Source: Chlamydia sp. 04-14 (GTDB lineage: Bacteria > Chlamydiota > Chlamydiia > Chlamydiales > Chlamydiaceae). From it: a stretch of 64,000 nucleotides of DNA. This document shows positions 10,111-20,718 of the stretch, in pieces (within the stretch, counting starts at the first letter, position 1; each line of letters opens with the position of its first letter). The stretch is taken from assembly GCF_036632095.1 (NCBI RefSeq), contig NZ_JAPYKW010000002.1, positions 186,001 to 250,000 of the forward strand, given 5' to 3'. A model generated the notes under the pieces. It was not told where the DNA came from. It saw only the letters and a list, made by a program, of their open reading frames with translations, and did no database searches. The translations under genes were made by a program, and so were the position numbers.

Positions 10111-11415
10111 ATGAATAAAGATCTTGTAGCTATTTTTGACTACATGGAGAAGGAAAAAGGAATTCAACGTCCTGTTATCATAGGTGCGATTGAATCAGCC
10201 TTAAAAATTGCAGCAAAAAAAACACTAAGAGATGATGCTAACGTTTCTGTAAATATTAATTCTCGAACTGGTGATATAGAAGTCTTTTGCGAGAAAGAAA
10301 TCGTAGAAGTATGTGAAAATCCCAGTAAAGAGATTCCTTTGGACAAAGCTAGAGAATACGATCCTGAATGCCAAATCGGGCAATACATGGACGTCCCCTT
10401 TGTTTCTGAGCATTTCGGAAGAATCGCTGCTCACGCAGCCCGACAGATTATCGGTCAAAAACTACGTCATGCTGAAAGAGATGTTATCTATGAAGAATAT
10501 CGCCATAGAGTCAATGAAATCCTTTCTGGAGTTGTTAAGCGATTTGCCAAAGGGTCAAATTTAGTTATAGATTTAGGAAAAGTTGAAGGGCTTCTACCCG
10601 CCCGTTGTTATCCAAAAACAGAAAAACACAAAGTCGGTGATAAGATTTACGCTTTACTATACGAAGTTCAGGAATCTGAAAATGGTGGAGCTGAAGTTAT
10701 TCTTAGCCGTAGCCATCCCGAATTTGTTAAGCAACTTTTCTTACAAGAAGTTCCAGAATTGGAAGAAGGTTCTGTAGAAATTGTTAAAATTGCTCGTGAA
10801 GCAGGCTATAGAACTAAATTAGCTGTAAGCTCATCTGACCCCAAAACAGATCCTGTGGGAGCTTTTGTTGGAATGAGAGGTTCCCGAGTGAAGAATATCA
10901 TTCGAGAATTAAATGACGAGAAAATAGATATTGTAAACTATTCTCCCGTGACCACAGAATTATTACAAAATTTGCTTTGCCCCATAGAAATTCAAAAGAT
11001 TGCGATCTTAGAAGATGACAAGGTTATTGCTATAGTCGTTCAAGATACTGATTATGCAACAGTAATCGGTAAGCGAGGAATTAACGCTCGATTGATTAGT
11101 CAAATTTTAGACTACGAGCTCGAAGTCCAACGTATGAGCGAATACAATAAACTATTAGAAATTCAACGCCTACAATTAGCGGAATTCGATAATCCTCAAT
11201 TAGATGAGCCGCTAGATATGGAAGGTATTAGTAAGTTGGTTGTCCAGAATCTTGTACACGCAGGATACGACACGATCAGAAAGGTATTATTAGCCAGTGC
11301 TAATGATCTTGCTTCTGTTCCTGGAATCAGTTTAGAACTTGCTTATAAGATCCTTGAGCAAGTCAGCAAATATGGAGAAGGCAAAGTTGACGAAAAACCT
11401 AAAATTGAAGATTAA
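10111..11415 (+). CDS. nusA: Transcription elongation/termination factor NusA
   Basis: Binds RNA polymerase and nascent RNA to modulate pausing, termination and antitermination. 434 residues. The N-terminal polymerase-binding domain comes first, then an S1 domain near [20 protein letters not shown]. Two KH domains follow, with [21 protein letters not shown] and [19 protein letters not shown]. The C-terminus (about 370-430) has one helix-hairpin-helix-like segment with [18 protein letters not shown] strong ribosome site (AGAGGAG) precedes the ATG. Its 3' end overlaps the infB start by 44 bases, so the two are probably coupled. Confidence 0.96.
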   Translation: MNKDLVAIFDYMEKEKGIQRPVIIGAIESALKIAAKKTLRDDANVSVNINSRTGDIEVFCEKEIVEVCENPSKEIPLDKAREYDPECQIGQYMDVPFVSEHFGRIAAHAARQIIGQKLRHAERDVIYEEYRHRVNEILSGVVKRFAKGSNLVIDLGKVEGLLPARCYPKTEKHKVGDKIYALLYEVQESENGGAEVILSRSHPEFVKQLFLQEVPELEEGSVEIVKIAREAGYRTKLAVSSSDPKTDPVGAFVGMRGSRVKNIIRELNDEKIDIVNYSPVTTELLQNLLCPIEIQKIAILEDDKVIAIVVQDTDYATVIGKRGINARLISQILDYELEVQRMSEYNKLLEIQRLQLAEFDNPQLDEPLDMEGISKLVVQNLVHAGYDTIRKVLLASANDLASVPGISLELAYKILEQVSKYGEGKVDEKPKIED

Positions 11416-14026
11416 AAACGCTCAATTAACGAAAGCTGCTGGATTAGATAAGTTAAAGCAAAAATTAGCTCAGGCAGGATCTTCAGACACGAAAAGCTCT
11501 TCAGAAAAGCCTTCAACTAAGGTTCCTGAAAAAGTTGTAAAAGAAAAAGTCGTGAAGAAAAAGAGTGTTGTAGATCCTAGTGTGCCTACGATGACTGAAC
11601 CTGTCTCCACTGAAATTTCTCCACGTAGAATTCGAGCTAAAAATCGTTCATCATTTGTATCTGAAGATTTGAATACCTCTTCCTCAGTTTCAGAGGATTC
11701 TGACACCGTTGTGTTGTCCGACTCTGCAACAGAAGAATCGGATTCTTTAGTGGATACAGAGCAAGAAATCTCAGAGTCAACTCCTCCTCCTGTAATTGAA
11801 GAATCTGAAACAATTGCTAAGGAACCCCCTGCTCCGAAAAAAGAGCCAGAAGTTGTAGTTAAAAAAGAGCCTCCTAGAAGTGTTGTTTCTATAAAGTCCA
11901 ATTTTGGACCTACTGGGAAGCATATTAATCATTTATTAGCCAAAACGTTTAAAGCTCCTAAAAAAGAGGATAAACCTGCTCCAAAAGAACGAACAGGAAC
12001 ACCTCAGGCAAAGCCTCAGCAATCTTCTGAGACTACAAACGATAAACAGCATTCTCCGAATAATCGGACATCTCAGCCATTTTATCGTAGAGATACGTCC
12101 AAAAAACCAGGATCTGATTTTAGGGATCGTGCGAAAAAAGATGACAATCCCAAAGCGTTTACTGGAAGAGATCGTTACGGTCTGAATGATAGTAGCGACG
12201 ATGATAAGTGGAGAAAAAAACGTGTTCAGAAAACTAAAAAACACTACGACGAACACACCATACAACGCCCTACACATATTAAAGTACCTCTTCCTATCAC
12301 GATCAAAGATCTTGCAGCAGAGATGAAGCTTAAGGCTTCTGAGCTTATTCAGAAGATGTTCATCCACGGTATGACTTATGTTGTAAACGATATTCTGGAT
12401 AATGAAACAACAGTACAATTTATTGGTTTAGAGTTTGGCTGTACAATCGATATCGATTCGTCAGAACAAGATAAACTCTGTATTGAAAGTAATACTGTTA
12501 AAGAAGAAATCCAAGAAACAGATCCAAGCAAGCTGATTATTCGTCCACCTATTGTTGCTTTTATGGGTCACGTCGATCACGGGAAAACCACTTTAATCGA
12601 CTCATTAAGAAAAACTAATGTAGCAGCTGTAGAAGCTGGAGCCATTACTCAGCACATGGGAGCCTTCTGCTGCTCAACAGCCGTTGGTAATCTTACTATC
12701 CTGGATACTCCTGGCCACGAAGCTTTTTCTGCTATGAGGGCTCGCGGAGCAGAAGTTTGTGATATTGTTGTTCTCGTAGTTGCTGGTGATGAAGGCATCA
12801 AAGAGCAAACATTAGAAGCTGTCAAACATGCTCGAGCCGCAAATATTACGATTGTCGTAGCTATTAATAAGTGCGACAAACCCAATTTTAATGCTGAAAC
12901 TATTTACAGACAGCTTTCTGAAATCGAGCTATTACCAGAAGCTTGGGGTGGTACAACTGTAACAATCAATACCTCTGCAAAAACTGGAGAAGGTTTATCT
13001 GAACTTTTAGAAATGCTTGCTTTACAAGCAGAAGTTTTAGAACTAAAAGCTAACCCATCTGCTCGTGCTCGCGGAATTGTTATTGAATCTGAACTACACA
13101 AGGGCTTAGGTGCGGTTGCGACTATTTTAGTACAAAACGGAACTCTTCATCTTGGTGAAGCATTAGTCTTTAACGATTGCTACGGCAAAGTTAAAACAAT
13201 GCATAACGAACATAATCAGTTAATGACTTCGGCCAGTCCTTCTGTCCCTGCTTTAATCACTGGATTATCTAGCATGCCAAAAGCTGGTGATCCTTTCGTA
13301 GTTGTTAAGAGCGAAAAAACAGCTAAAGAAATTATTGGAGCTAGACTTGCTGGCCAACAGAAATTTGCTCTGCAGAAAAAACGTCCTAACTTTGATGCTA
13401 TGCTGCAGAACAAAAAAATCTTGAAGCTTATTATCAAAGCCGATGTTCAAGGATCTATCGAAGCTTTAGCCAACTCTATCTTAAAGATTGTATCGGATAA
13501 GGTGAGCGCAGAAATTCTTTCTAATAGCGTTGGAGAGATTTCCGAATCAGATATCCGCTTGGCCGCAGCATCTAAAGCCGTTATTATTGGTTTCCATACC
13601 GGAATAGAAAGTCATGCCGAATCTCTAATCAAGAACTTAGGGGTGAAGGTTCAACTATTTAACATTATCTACCATGCTGTAGATGCTGTTAAAGAAATGA
13701 TGACAGCATTACTCGATCCTATTGCTGAAGAGAAAAATCTAGGTTCTGCCGAAATCAAAGAAACCTTTAAGTCTTCACAATTAGGTACAATTTACGGTTG
13801 CTTGGTCTCCGAAGGTATAATGACCAGAAATCAAAAAGTTCGTGTTGTACGTGATAATGAAGTTATCTGGAAAGGCAACTTATCCTCTCTAAAACGAATT
13901 AAAGAAGACGTTAGAGAGGTTAAGAAGGGGCTTGAATGTGGTATTTTATTAGAAGGATATCAACATGCTCAGGTAGGTGATATTCTACAATGTTACGAAG
14001 TAATCTATCATCCACAAAAGCTTTAA
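11372..14026 (+). CDS. infB: Translation initiation factor IF-2
   Basis: GTPase that brings initiator fMet-tRNA to the 30S subunit. The start was set at 11372 ([18 protein letters not shown]), the N-terminus conserved among chlamydiae. A longer open frame from 11339 adds eleven residues inside nusA and is less likely. This gives 884 residues. The region to about residue 290 is low-complexity, charged and Pro/Ser rich. Then come an IF2-N domain, the G domain with P-loop [17 protein letters not shown] and NKCD, and domains II-IV ([19 protein letters not shown] onward). The N-terminal low-complexity part is typical of IF-2 and evolves fast. Confidence 0.96.
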   Translation: MEKAKLTKNLKLKIKNAQLTKAAGLDKLKQKLAQAGSSDTKSSSEKPSTKVPEKVVKEKVVKKKSVVDPSVPTMTEPVSTEISPRRIRAKNRSSFVSEDLNTSSSVSEDSDTVVLSDSATEESDSLVDTEQEISESTPPPVIEESETIAKEPPAPKKEPEVVVKKEPPRSVVSIKSNFGPTGKHINHLLAKTFKAPKKEDKPAPKERTGTPQAKPQQSSETTNDKQHSPNNRTSQPFYRRDTSKKPGSDFRDRAKKDDNPKAFTGRDRYGLNDSSDDDKWRKKRVQKTKKHYDEHTIQRPTHIKVPLPITIKDLAAEMKLKASELIQKMFIHGMTYVVNDILDNETTVQFIGLEFGCTIDIDSSEQDKLCIESNTVKEEIQETDPSKLIIRPPIVAFMGHVDHGKTTLIDSLRKTNVAAVEAGAITQHMGAFCCSTAVGNLTILDTPGHEAFSAMRARGAEVCDIVVLVVAGDEGIKEQTLEAVKHARAANITIVVAINKCDKPNFNAETIYRQLSEIELLPEAWGGTTVTINTSAKTGEGLSELLEMLALQAEVLELKANPSARARGIVIESELHKGLGAVATILVQNGTLHLGEALVFNDCYGKVKTMHNEHNQLMTSASPSVPALITGLSSMPKAGDPFVVVKSEKTAKEIIGARLAGQQKFALQKKRPNFDAMLQNKKILKLIIKADVQGSIEALANSILKIVSDKVSAEILSNSVGEISESDIRLAAASKAVIIGFHTGIESHAESLIKNLGVKVQLFNIIYHAVDAVKEMMTALLDPIAEEKNLGSAEIKETFKSSQLGTIYGCLVSEGIMTRNQKVRVVRDNEVIWKGNLSSLKRIKEDVREVKKGLECGILLEGYQHAQVGDILQCYEVIYHPQKL

Positions 14027-14032
14027 AATATT

Positions 14033-14395
14033 ATGACTGAAAATAGACGCATAAAAAAGGTTAATTCATTACTTCGTGAAGCGATTGCCAATGTAATCTT
14101 AAAAGATGTAAAGCACCCGAAAATTTCGAATCGTTGGATTACGGTTACTAGGGTGTGTTTATCTAAGGACTTACACGCAGCTCGTGTCTATGTTTCAATT
14201 ATGCCTCACGAGAATACATCAACAGAAACTTTAGAAGCGTTAAAAGCATCGGCAGGATACATTGCTTACAAGGCTTCTAAAGGCGTTGTACTCAAGTATT
14301 TTCCTGAGATACACTTTTATCTCGAAGATATTTTTTCTCCACAAGATCATATAGAAAACTTGCTCTGGAAAATACGAGAACAAGATAAGAATTAA
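14033..14395 (+). CDS. rbfA: Ribosome-binding factor A
   Basis: Late 30S maturation and cold-shock factor acting near the 16S 5' helix. 120 residues, the normal size. Single KH-like fold; family features are the N-terminal [27 protein letters not shown] and [18 protein letters not shown]. Starts 6 bases after the infB stop and is followed 40 bases later by truB: the widely conserved nusA-infB-rbfA-truB-ribF operon order. Confidence 0.95.
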   Translation: MTENRRIKKVNSLLREAIANVILKDVKHPKISNRWITVTRVCLSKDLHAARVYVSIMPHENTSTETLEALKASAGYIAYKASKGVVLKYFPEIHFYLEDIFSPQDHIENLLWKIREQDKN

Positions 14396-14435
14396 TATTA
14401 TCTGCCTAGAAAGATCTAACATTGACGACATCATT

Positions 14436-15143
14436 ATGGAACTTGCTACAGAACTTAAAGAAGGTATTCTTTTAGTAGATAAGCCTCAGGGAAGAACCTC
14501 ATTTAGTCTCATTCGTACTTTAACGAAATCAATTGGAGTTAAAAAAATTGGTCATGCAGGTACTCTCGATCCTTTTGCTACAGGCGTGATGGTCATGTTA
14601 ATAGGTCGTAAATTTACACGACTTTCTGACGTTTTGTTATTTGAAGATAAAGAATATGCTGCAGTTGCCCATCTAGGGACAACTACGGATTCTTATGATT
14701 GTGATGGTAAAATTGTTGGTAGATCAAAAAAAGTGCCAACCTACGAACAAATAATGGAAGCTGCGCAATATTTCCAAGGAGAAATCCAACAAATCCCTCC
14801 TATGTTTTCTGCAAAAAAGATCAATGGGAAAAAACTCTATGAATATGCGCGGCAAGGGTTATCAATAGAGCGTCGTCAATCTACAGTTCAGGTAAGTTTA
14901 CAAATTACAAAATACGAATATCCCCTATTACATTTTTCCGTGCAGTGTAGTAAAGGAACTTATATTCGTAGTATTGCTCATGAACTAGGAAACATGTTAG
15001 GCTGTGGAGCTTATTTGGAAGAACTCCGACGTTTACGTAGTGGAAGTTTTTCTATAGATCAATGTATTGACGGTTGTCTTTTAGACTGTCCTGAGTTTGA
15101 TATATCTCCTTACCTAAGAGACTTTAATGGAAACATTCTATAG
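14436..15143 (+). CDS. truB: tRNA pseudouridine-55 synthase
   Basis: Makes pseudouridine 55 in the T loop of tRNAs. 235 residues, somewhat short for the family because the C-terminal PUA-like domain is small or absent. Motif [15 protein letters not shown] carries the catalytic Asp (about residue 47). [25 protein letters not shown] and [15 protein letters not shown] are also present. Overlaps the ribF start by 17 bases, implying translational coupling. Confidence 0.95.
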   Translation: MELATELKEGILLVDKPQGRTSFSLIRTLTKSIGVKKIGHAGTLDPFATGVMVMLIGRKFTRLSDVLLFEDKEYAAVAHLGTTTDSYDCDGKIVGRSKKVPTYEQIMEAAQYFQGEIQQIPPMFSAKKINGKKLYEYARQGLSIERRQSTVQVSLQITKYEYPLLHFSVQCSKGTYIRSIAHELGNMLGCGAYLEELRRLRSGSFSIDQCIDGCLLDCPEFDISPYLRDFNGNIL

Positions 15144-16041
15144 TTTAACATCGATCCCTTCTTCTGTGGATTCTATAACTATAGGTTTTTTTGATGGTTG
15201 CCATTTAGGTCATAAACAGCTACTCACTGCCCTATCTTCTTTCCCAGGAACATCAGGGATAATTACCTTTGATTTACACCCTCAGGCGATTTTACAATCA
15301 CCCACTCCTAAGCTAATTACAAGTACAAAAGAAAGGTTCCTTCTTCTACAAGATTTCTCTATAGATTATTTATGTATTCTCCCTTTCACTAAGAATTTTG
15401 CTAATCAATCTGCTGAAAGTTTCATACTTTCCCTACATCAAACTTTAGGGTGTAAACGTTTAGTATTAGGATATGATTCTAGATTAGGTAAGGGTGGGCA
15501 AGGAAATGCTACAACATTACAGCCGCTAACAAAATCCTTAGAGATGGAAATTATCGAGATACCTCCATATAAGATTGATAATGAGATAGTCTCCAGTAAA
15601 AAAATTCGCCAATTCTTAATACAGGGCGATCTAGATAACGCGAACCGTCATTTAGGACATTCCTATAGATATACAGGAAAAATTGAAACAGGTTATGGTT
15701 TGGGGACAAAATTAGGCGTCGCTACTATTAATCTTCCTCAAGAGCAGTGCTTGCTTCCTTACGGAGTATATGCATGTGAAATAGAACACCGAACTACGTC
15801 ATATCAAGGAATTATGAATCTTGGAGAAGCTCCTACAGTAGGTAGAGATTCCCTATGCTTAGAAGCTCATCTATTTAATTTTTCTGGGAACTTATATGGT
15901 GAGATAGTCTCTGTAATCCCTAAGAAGTTCCTTCGCAAAGAAAGGAAATTCCCTTCTAAAGAAGACTTGTCGAAAGCTATTCACAAAGACATTGCTGATG
16001 CGAAAGTATTTTTTACTACTAATTGTGTAAGAAAAGCATAA
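15127..16041 (+). CDS. ribF: Bifunctional riboflavin kinase / FAD synthetase
   Basis: Converts riboflavin to FMN and FMN to FAD. 304 residues. N-terminal adenylyltransferase domain with [14 protein letters not shown] (the HxGH nucleotide-binding type) and [10 protein letters not shown], then [13 protein letters not shown]. The C-terminal flavokinase domain (from about 180) has [17 protein letters not shown] (canonically GxxLGxPTAN; here T-K-L-G-V-A-T-I-N) and [22 protein letters not shown]. Supplies flavins for TrxB and for the FMN-dependent proteins implied by apbE and the UbiD homologue. Its last 23 bases overlap the 3' end of ychF on the opposite strand. Confidence 0.95.
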   Translation: METFYSLTSIPSSVDSITIGFFDGCHLGHKQLLTALSSFPGTSGIITFDLHPQAILQSPTPKLITSTKERFLLLQDFSIDYLCILPFTKNFANQSAESFILSLHQTLGCKRLVLGYDSRLGKGGQGNATTLQPLTKSLEMEIIEIPPYKIDNEIVSSKKIRQFLIQGDLDNANRHLGHSYRYTGKIETGYGLGTKLGVATINLPQEQCLLPYGVYACEIEHRTTSYQGIMNLGEAPTVGRDSLCLEAHLFNFSGNLYGEIVSVIPKKFLRKERKFPSKEDLSKAIHKDIADAKVFFTTNCVRKA

Positions 16042-17113
16042 TGTCGCCGTCTTGAACGATGTAGTCTCTACCTTCTGCTCGCAATTTACCAGCTTCACGA
16101 ACTCCCGCACGACCGTCATAAGTTATCATATCTTCAAGAGTAACAACTTCTGCACGAATGAATCCTTTTTGGATATCCGTATGGATTTGCCCTGCAGCTT
16201 CGGCAGCCGTAGATCCTATAGGAATAGTCCAAGCTCGAGTTTCTTGTGGTCCAGTTGTAAAGTACGAAATCAATCCGAGCGTTTGGTAGGAAGCGCGTAC
16301 TAGTCGATTCAATCCTGATTCTTTAAGACCTAAACTATTTAAAAAATCCTGACGCTCTTCTACAGGAAGAGAGATCACCTCTTCCTCTAATTGAACGCAA
16401 ATAGGAACCACTTGAGCATTTTCCTTCTTAGCGATCTCTTGAACGATAGCAACATAATCGTTATGCATAGTTGCTATAGAGTCCTCTCCTATATTGGCTA
16501 TATATAGCATAGGCTTGGCTGTTAAAAATGGATAAGGCTTTAACTGTATTTCCTCTTCATGAGATAAATCCAAAGTACGTACAGGCTGACCGCTTTCTAA
16601 ATGTTTAATTACCCTATCTAATAAAGGTAAAACAATCCCAAGATCTTTTTTACCCTTAGCTTGCTTTTCTAACTTACTATGAATACTTGTCGCTGAAGAG
16701 AAATCAGAGAAAATCAACTCTAAATTTATTACTGAAATATCGTCACTGGGGTCTATTTTTCCGGAGACGTGGGTAACGTCATCATTATCAAAACAACGAA
16801 CAACATGAGCTATAGCATGAGTCTCACGAATATGAGAAAGGAATCTATTTCCTAATCCTGCGCCGTCTGCGGCTCCTTTTACTAAACCTGCGATATCAAC
16901 AAATTTCATATCGGCATAAATAATTTTCTGACTTTGGCTCATCTTAGCCAAAATATCTAAACGGTTATCAATAACCGGAACAATACCAATATTTGGATCA
17001 ATTGTACAAAAGGGATAGTTACAAGAAGCTACTTGTGCTCCAGTAAGGGCATTAAATAGTCCTGACTTACCTACATTAGGAAGTCCTACGATCCCACACT
17101 CTGTATGCCCCAT
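16019..17113 (-). CDS. ychF: Ribosome-binding ATPase YchF (Obg/OLA1 family)
   Basis: Obg-superfamily nucleotidase that prefers ATP and binds ribosomes. 364 residues, family length. P-loop GLPNVGKSGLFNAL at the N-terminus; most YchF have Thr after GKS, here Gly. Also visible: DPNIGIVPV, FVDIAGLVKGAADGAGLGN, the YIANIGED segment that replaces NKxD, and the C-terminal TGS-like domain from about 280 (GPQETRAWTIPIGSTAAEAA, IHTDIQKGFIRAEV). Upstream is an unusual structured non-coding segment (17157-17261). Confidence 0.95.
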   Translation of the reverse strand: MGHTECGIVGLPNVGKSGLFNALTGAQVASCNYPFCTIDPNIGIVPVIDNRLDILAKMSQSQKIIYADMKFVDIAGLVKGAADGAGLGNRFLSHIRETHAIAHVVRCFDNDDVTHVSGKIDPSDDISVINLELIFSDFSSATSIHSKLEKQAKGKKDLGIVLPLLDRVIKHLESGQPVRTLDLSHEEEIQLKPYPFLTAKPMLYIANIGEDSIATMHNDYVAIVQEIAKKENAQVVPICVQLEEEVISLPVEERQDFLNSLGLKESGLNRLVRASYQTLGLISYFTTGPQETRAWTIPIGSTAAEAAGQIHTDIQKGFIRAEVVTLEDMITYDGRAGVREAGKLRAEGRDYIVQDGDIMLFLHN

Positions 17114-17156
17114 ATGTCATCTTTTGTAGATATTCTTAACGTTCACCTTTCAGTAG

Positions 17157-17261
17157 GCAAGAATTCCCACAAACATTAGGACCGTTGATCCTACGCCTGT
17201 GGGAGTTTGCACTAGGCTCTTTAGTATTTTGAACCTAGCACCTTTAGTGTGATCACTAAAG
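17157..17261 (-). ncRNA. Candidate structured RNA / ychF leader (three hairpins)
   Basis: The ychF-sctU gap holds three consecutive hairpins. (1) TCCCACA 17165-17171 with TGTGGGA 17198-17204, closed outside by GCAA/TTGC (17157-17160, 17207-17210), and an inner TAGGA/TCCTA (17177-17181, 17189-17193). (2) CTAGGCTC 17212-17219 with GAACCTAG 17231-17238. (3) CTTTAGTG 17242-17249 with CACTAAAG 17254-17261. Hairpin 2 has one C-A mismatch on the plus strand but a G-U wobble on the minus strand, which favours a minus-strand RNA, i.e. a ychF 5' leader. No T run follows in either direction. I do not recognise a known family. Confidence 0.35.
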
Positions 17262-17276
17262 ACAATAAAGGATTAA

Positions 17277-17543
17277 ATGTTTCCTGACCAATATTTTCTT
17301 AACAACTTATTATTAGATCTTTCTAAGAAAAGTCTAAAAAAACTTTTATTAAGGCAAGAGAAGAGTATAACAGTTAAGATTCAATCTCCTAGGCTTCTCT
17401 CTTGTGAAAAACACGCTTATAAGGTAATTTGCAGATTATTCCTATTTAATGCTCTTTATCTAAATTTGGCCAAGCGATGGGTGAAAAAACAGAAAAGGCG
17501 ACCCCGAAGCGTCTTAGAGACGCCAGGAAAAAAGGCCAGGTAG
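17277..17543 (+). CDS. Possible small ORF upstream of and overlapping sctU
   Basis: 88-codon frame starting ATG, preceded at good spacing by AAAGGA (17267-17272), a better ribosome site than sctU itself has. The product would be basic with hydrophobic stretches. Its last 67 bases overlap the sctU start in another frame. If real, it could couple translation into sctU, or the ribosome site could serve an upstream leader. No homologue is recalled and the overlap could be chance, so treat as doubtful. Confidence 0.25.
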   Translation: MFPDQYFLNNLLLDLSKKSLKKLLLRQEKSITVKIQSPRLLSCEKHAYKVICRLFLFNALYLNLAKRWVKKQKRRPRSVLETPGKKAR

Positions 17544-18559
17544 CAAAATCTCAGGATTTTCCTTCCGCGGTAACCTTTATCGTTTCGATGTTCACAACAT
17601 TTTATCTATCGTCGTTTTTTGCAAAACATCTTGGTAGTTTTTTAGTTTCTATTTTTAAAGAAGCTCCTACAAATCATGACCCTAGAGTTACGTTATACTA
17701 CTTGCATAGCTGCTTAACTTTAATTCTAACGACTTCTCTCCCATTGCTCGGAGCTGTAGGTTTTGTTGGTATTCTTGTTGGATTTCTTGTTGTAGGGCCA
17801 ACTTTTTCTACAGAGGTTTTCAAACCCGACTTAAAAAAGTTCAACCCTATTGAGAACTTAAAACAAAAATTTAAAGTAAAGACTCTAATCGAGTTGCTAA
17901 AGTCTATTTTAAAGATTTTTGGCGCTGCCTTAATTCTGTACGTTACACTGAAAAACCGTGTGCCATTGATTATAGAAACTGCAGGAGTCTCTCCAATCGT
18001 CATTGCTGTGATCTTTAAACAGATACTTTATAAAGCAGTCACATCAATTGGTATTTTTTTCTTAGTCGTTGCCGTTCTTGACTTAGTGTATCAAAGAAAG
18101 AACTTTGCTAAAGAACTAAAAATGGAAAAGTTTGAGGTTAAACAGGAATTTAAGGATACAGAAGGTAATCCAGAGATTAAGGGCCGGCGTCGTCAGATTG
18201 CTCAAGAAATCGCTTACGAAGATACCTCTTCTCAAATTAAGCATGCGAGTGCGGTGGTCTCTAATCCTAAGGATATAGCTGTAGCTATCGGTTATATGCC
18301 GGAAAAATATAAAGCTCCATGGATTATTGCTATGGGAATTAATTTGCGTGCAAAAAGAATCATTACAGAAGCTGAAAAATATGGTATTCCTATTATGAGG
18401 AATGTGCCTTTGGCGCATCAGCTTTGGGATGAAGGAAAAGAGTTGAAGTTTATTCCAGAGTCGACGTATGAAGCTATTGGAGAAATCCTTCTCTACATCA
18501 CTTCCCTTAATGCACAAAATCCTAACAATAAAAATATTAACCAACCCGATAATCTATAA
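17477..18559 (+). CDS. sctU: Type III secretion export-switch protein SctU (CdsU)
   Basis: Inner-membrane component of the export apparatus that governs substrate switching. 360 residues: short basic N-terminus (GEKTEKATPKRLRDARKKGQ, characteristic of SctU/FlhB), four membrane helices between about 30 and 205, then a cytoplasmic domain. The autocleavage motif is NPTH in most relatives; here it reads NPKD at 263-266, within SNPKDIAVAIGY. The Asn-Pro bond is kept but Thr and His are replaced. Overlaps sctV by one base (TAATG). Ribosome site is poor; see the small upstream frame. Confidence 0.95.
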   Translation: MGEKTEKATPKRLRDARKKGQVAKSQDFPSAVTFIVSMFTTFYLSSFFAKHLGSFLVSIFKEAPTNHDPRVTLYYLHSCLTLILTTSLPLLGAVGFVGILVGFLVVGPTFSTEVFKPDLKKFNPIENLKQKFKVKTLIELLKSILKIFGAALILYVTLKNRVPLIIETAGVSPIVIAVIFKQILYKAVTSIGIFFLVVAVLDLVYQRKNFAKELKMEKFEVKQEFKDTEGNPEIKGRRRQIAQEIAYEDTSSQIKHASAVVSNPKDIAVAIGYMPEKYKAPWIIAMGINLRAKRIITEAEKYGIPIMRNVPLAHQLWDEGKELKFIPESTYEAIGEILLYITSLNAQNPNNKNINQPDNL

Positions 18560-20688
18560 TGAACAAGCTACTCAATTTTGTTAGTAGAACCTTTGGGGGA
18601 GAAGCAGCCCTAAACATGATCAATAAATCGAGTGACCTCATCCTTGCTCTATGGATGATTGGCGTCGTTTTAATGATCATCTTGCCCCTACCTCCGACTA
18701 TCGTCGACTTGATGATCACTATCAACTTAGCAGTTTCTGTCTTCTTATTGATGGTGGCTTTATATATTCCTAGTGCATTGCAGTTATCGGTTTTTCCTTC
18801 TCTACTCTTGATTACAACGATGTTTCGTTTAGGAATTAATATTTCTTCATCAAGACAGATTCTCCTTAAAGCTTATGCGGGTCACGTCATTCAAGCTTTC
18901 GGAGATTTCGTCGTTGGAGGGAACTACGTTGTTGGATTTATTATCTTCTTAATCATTACGATCATTCAGTTTATCGTCGTTACTAAAGGTGCTGAGCGTG
19001 TTGCCGAAGTTGCTGCGAGATTCCGATTAGATGCTATGCCCGGTAAGCAGATGGCTATTGACGCCGATTTGCGAGCAGGCATGATTGATGCACAACAAGC
19101 TCGTGATAAACGAGGAATGATTCAGAAGGAAAGTGAACTTTATGGAGCCATGGATGGTGCTATGAAGTTCATTAAAGGAGACGTTATCGCGGGTATCGTT
19201 ATCTCCTTGATTAACATCGTTGGCGGTTTGACTATTGGCGTGGCTATGCACGGAATGGATCTTGCTCAAGCTGCACACGTCTATACTCTTTTATCTATCG
19301 GTGACGGTTTAGTCTCTCAGATTCCTTCACTACTTATCTCCTTAACTGCTGGTATTGTGACCACTCGTGTTTCTAGTGATAAAAACACGAACCTTGGTAA
19401 AGAGATTTCTTCTCAGTTAGTTAAGGAACCTAGGGCATTGCTTCTAGCTTCTGCAGCAACTTTAGGTGTGGGATTCTTTAAAGGATTCCCTCTTTGGTCG
19501 TTCTCCATTCTATCTTTTATCTTCGGTCTTCTAGGCGTTATTCTTCTAGCGAAGAAAAACAGCACCGCTAAAAAAGGAGCTTCGGGAGCATCGACAACAG
19601 TGGGAGCTGCTGCTGACGGAGCAGCAACAGCTGGTGATAATCCAGACGATTATGCACTAACTTTACCTGTGATTTTAGAGTTGGGTAAAGATCTATCTAA
19701 GTTAATTCAACATAGGACAAAATCAGGTCAAAGCTTTATTGACGATATGATTCCTAAAATGCGTCAAGCTTTGTATCAAGATATTGGTATTCGTTATCCG
19801 GGAATTCACGTACGTACTGATTCTCCTTCTCTAGAAGGACATGACTATATGATCCTTCTTAATGAAGTTCCCTATGTTCGCGGGAAGGTTCCCCCAAATC
19901 ACGTGTTAACTAATGAAGTAGAAGAGAATCTTAAAAGATACAATCTTCCTTTCTTAACTTATAAAAATGCTGCTGGCTTACCCTCTGCTTGGGTTAGTGA
20001 AGATGCTAAAGCTATTTTAGAAAAAGCAGCTATTAAATACTGGACGCCTTTAGAGGTGATTATCCTCCATCTCTCGTACTTCTTCCATAGAAGTTCTCAA
20101 GAGTTCTTGGGAATTCAAGAAGTCCGTTCTATGATTGAATTTATGGAACGTTCGTTCCCCGATCTTGTTAAGGAAGTTACTAGGCTTATTCCTCTACAAA
20201 AGCTTACTGAAATCTTCAAACGCTTAGTCCAAGAGCAAATCTCTATTAAGGATTTGCGTACAATTTTAGAATCATTGAGTGAGTGGGCACAAACAGAAAA
20301 AGATACCGTATTGCTTACTGAATACGTACGTTCTTCTCTTAAACTCTATATTAGCTTTAAATTTTCTCAGGGCCAATCTGCAATTTCTGTTTATTTATTA
20401 GATCCAGAAATTGAAGAAATGATCCGCGGAGCGATTAAGCAAACCTCTGCAGGATCTTATCTTGCTTTAGATCCTGATTCCGTAAACCTGATCTTAAAAT
20501 CTATGAGAAATACGATTACGCCAACACCTCCTGGAGGTCAGCCCCCTGTGCTGTTGACAGCAATTGACGTAAGACGATATGTAAGGAAATTAATAGAAAC
20601 AGAATTCCCTGATATCGCTGTGATTTCTTATCAAGAGATTCTCCCAGAGATTCGTATCCAGCCATTAGGAAGAATTCAGATTTTCTAG
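18559..20688 (+). CDS. sctV: Type III secretion export gate SctV (CdsV/LcrD)
   Basis: Nonameric export-gate protein that takes substrates and chaperones from the sorting platform. 709 residues. About eight N-terminal membrane helices, with the family FHIPEP-type loop region RVAEVAARFRLDAMPGKQMA and DADLRAGMIDAQQARDKRG. A Gly/Ala-rich linker around 340-360 precedes the cytoplasmic ring domain, with LLNEVPYVRGKVPPN and later VRRYVRKLIETEFPDIAVIS. Paralogue of the flhA gene at 54343-56100. Lies between sctU and copN. Confidence 0.96.
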   Translation: MNKLLNFVSRTFGGEAALNMINKSSDLILALWMIGVVLMIILPLPPTIVDLMITINLAVSVFLLMVALYIPSALQLSVFPSLLLITTMFRLGINISSSRQILLKAYAGHVIQAFGDFVVGGNYVVGFIIFLIITIIQFIVVTKGAERVAEVAARFRLDAMPGKQMAIDADLRAGMIDAQQARDKRGMIQKESELYGAMDGAMKFIKGDVIAGIVISLINIVGGLTIGVAMHGMDLAQAAHVYTLLSIGDGLVSQIPSLLISLTAGIVTTRVSSDKNTNLGKEISSQLVKEPRALLLASAATLGVGFFKGFPLWSFSILSFIFGLLGVILLAKKNSTAKKGASGASTTVGAAADGAATAGDNPDDYALTLPVILELGKDLSKLIQHRTKSGQSFIDDMIPKMRQALYQDIGIRYPGIHVRTDSPSLEGHDYMILLNEVPYVRGKVPPNHVLTNEVEENLKRYNLPFLTYKNAAGLPSAWVSEDAKAILEKAAIKYWTPLEVIILHLSYFFHRSSQEFLGIQEVRSMIEFMERSFPDLVKEVTRLIPLQKLTEIFKRLVQEQISIKDLRTILESLSEWAQTEKDTVLLTEYVRSSLKLYISFKFSQGQSAISVYLLDPEIEEMIRGAIKQTSAGSYLALDPDSVNLILKSMRNTITPTPPGGQPPVLLTAIDVRRYVRKLIETEFPDIAVISYQEILPEIRIQPLGRIQIF

Positions 20689-20718
20689 TAAGTATCTGTC
20701 GATTCTTAAAGAGGATAT

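Noticed and set aside
11339-11371. Upstream ATG extending infB by eleven residues
   Set aside because: The extension lies inside nusA and the conserved chlamydial IF-2 N-terminus (MEKAKLTKN) begins at 11372.
11470-11901. 143-codon minus-strand ORF opposite infB
   Set aside because: Ser/Thr/Phe-rich shadow of the low-complexity Glu/Lys/Ser region of IF-2; no ribosome site or family resemblance.
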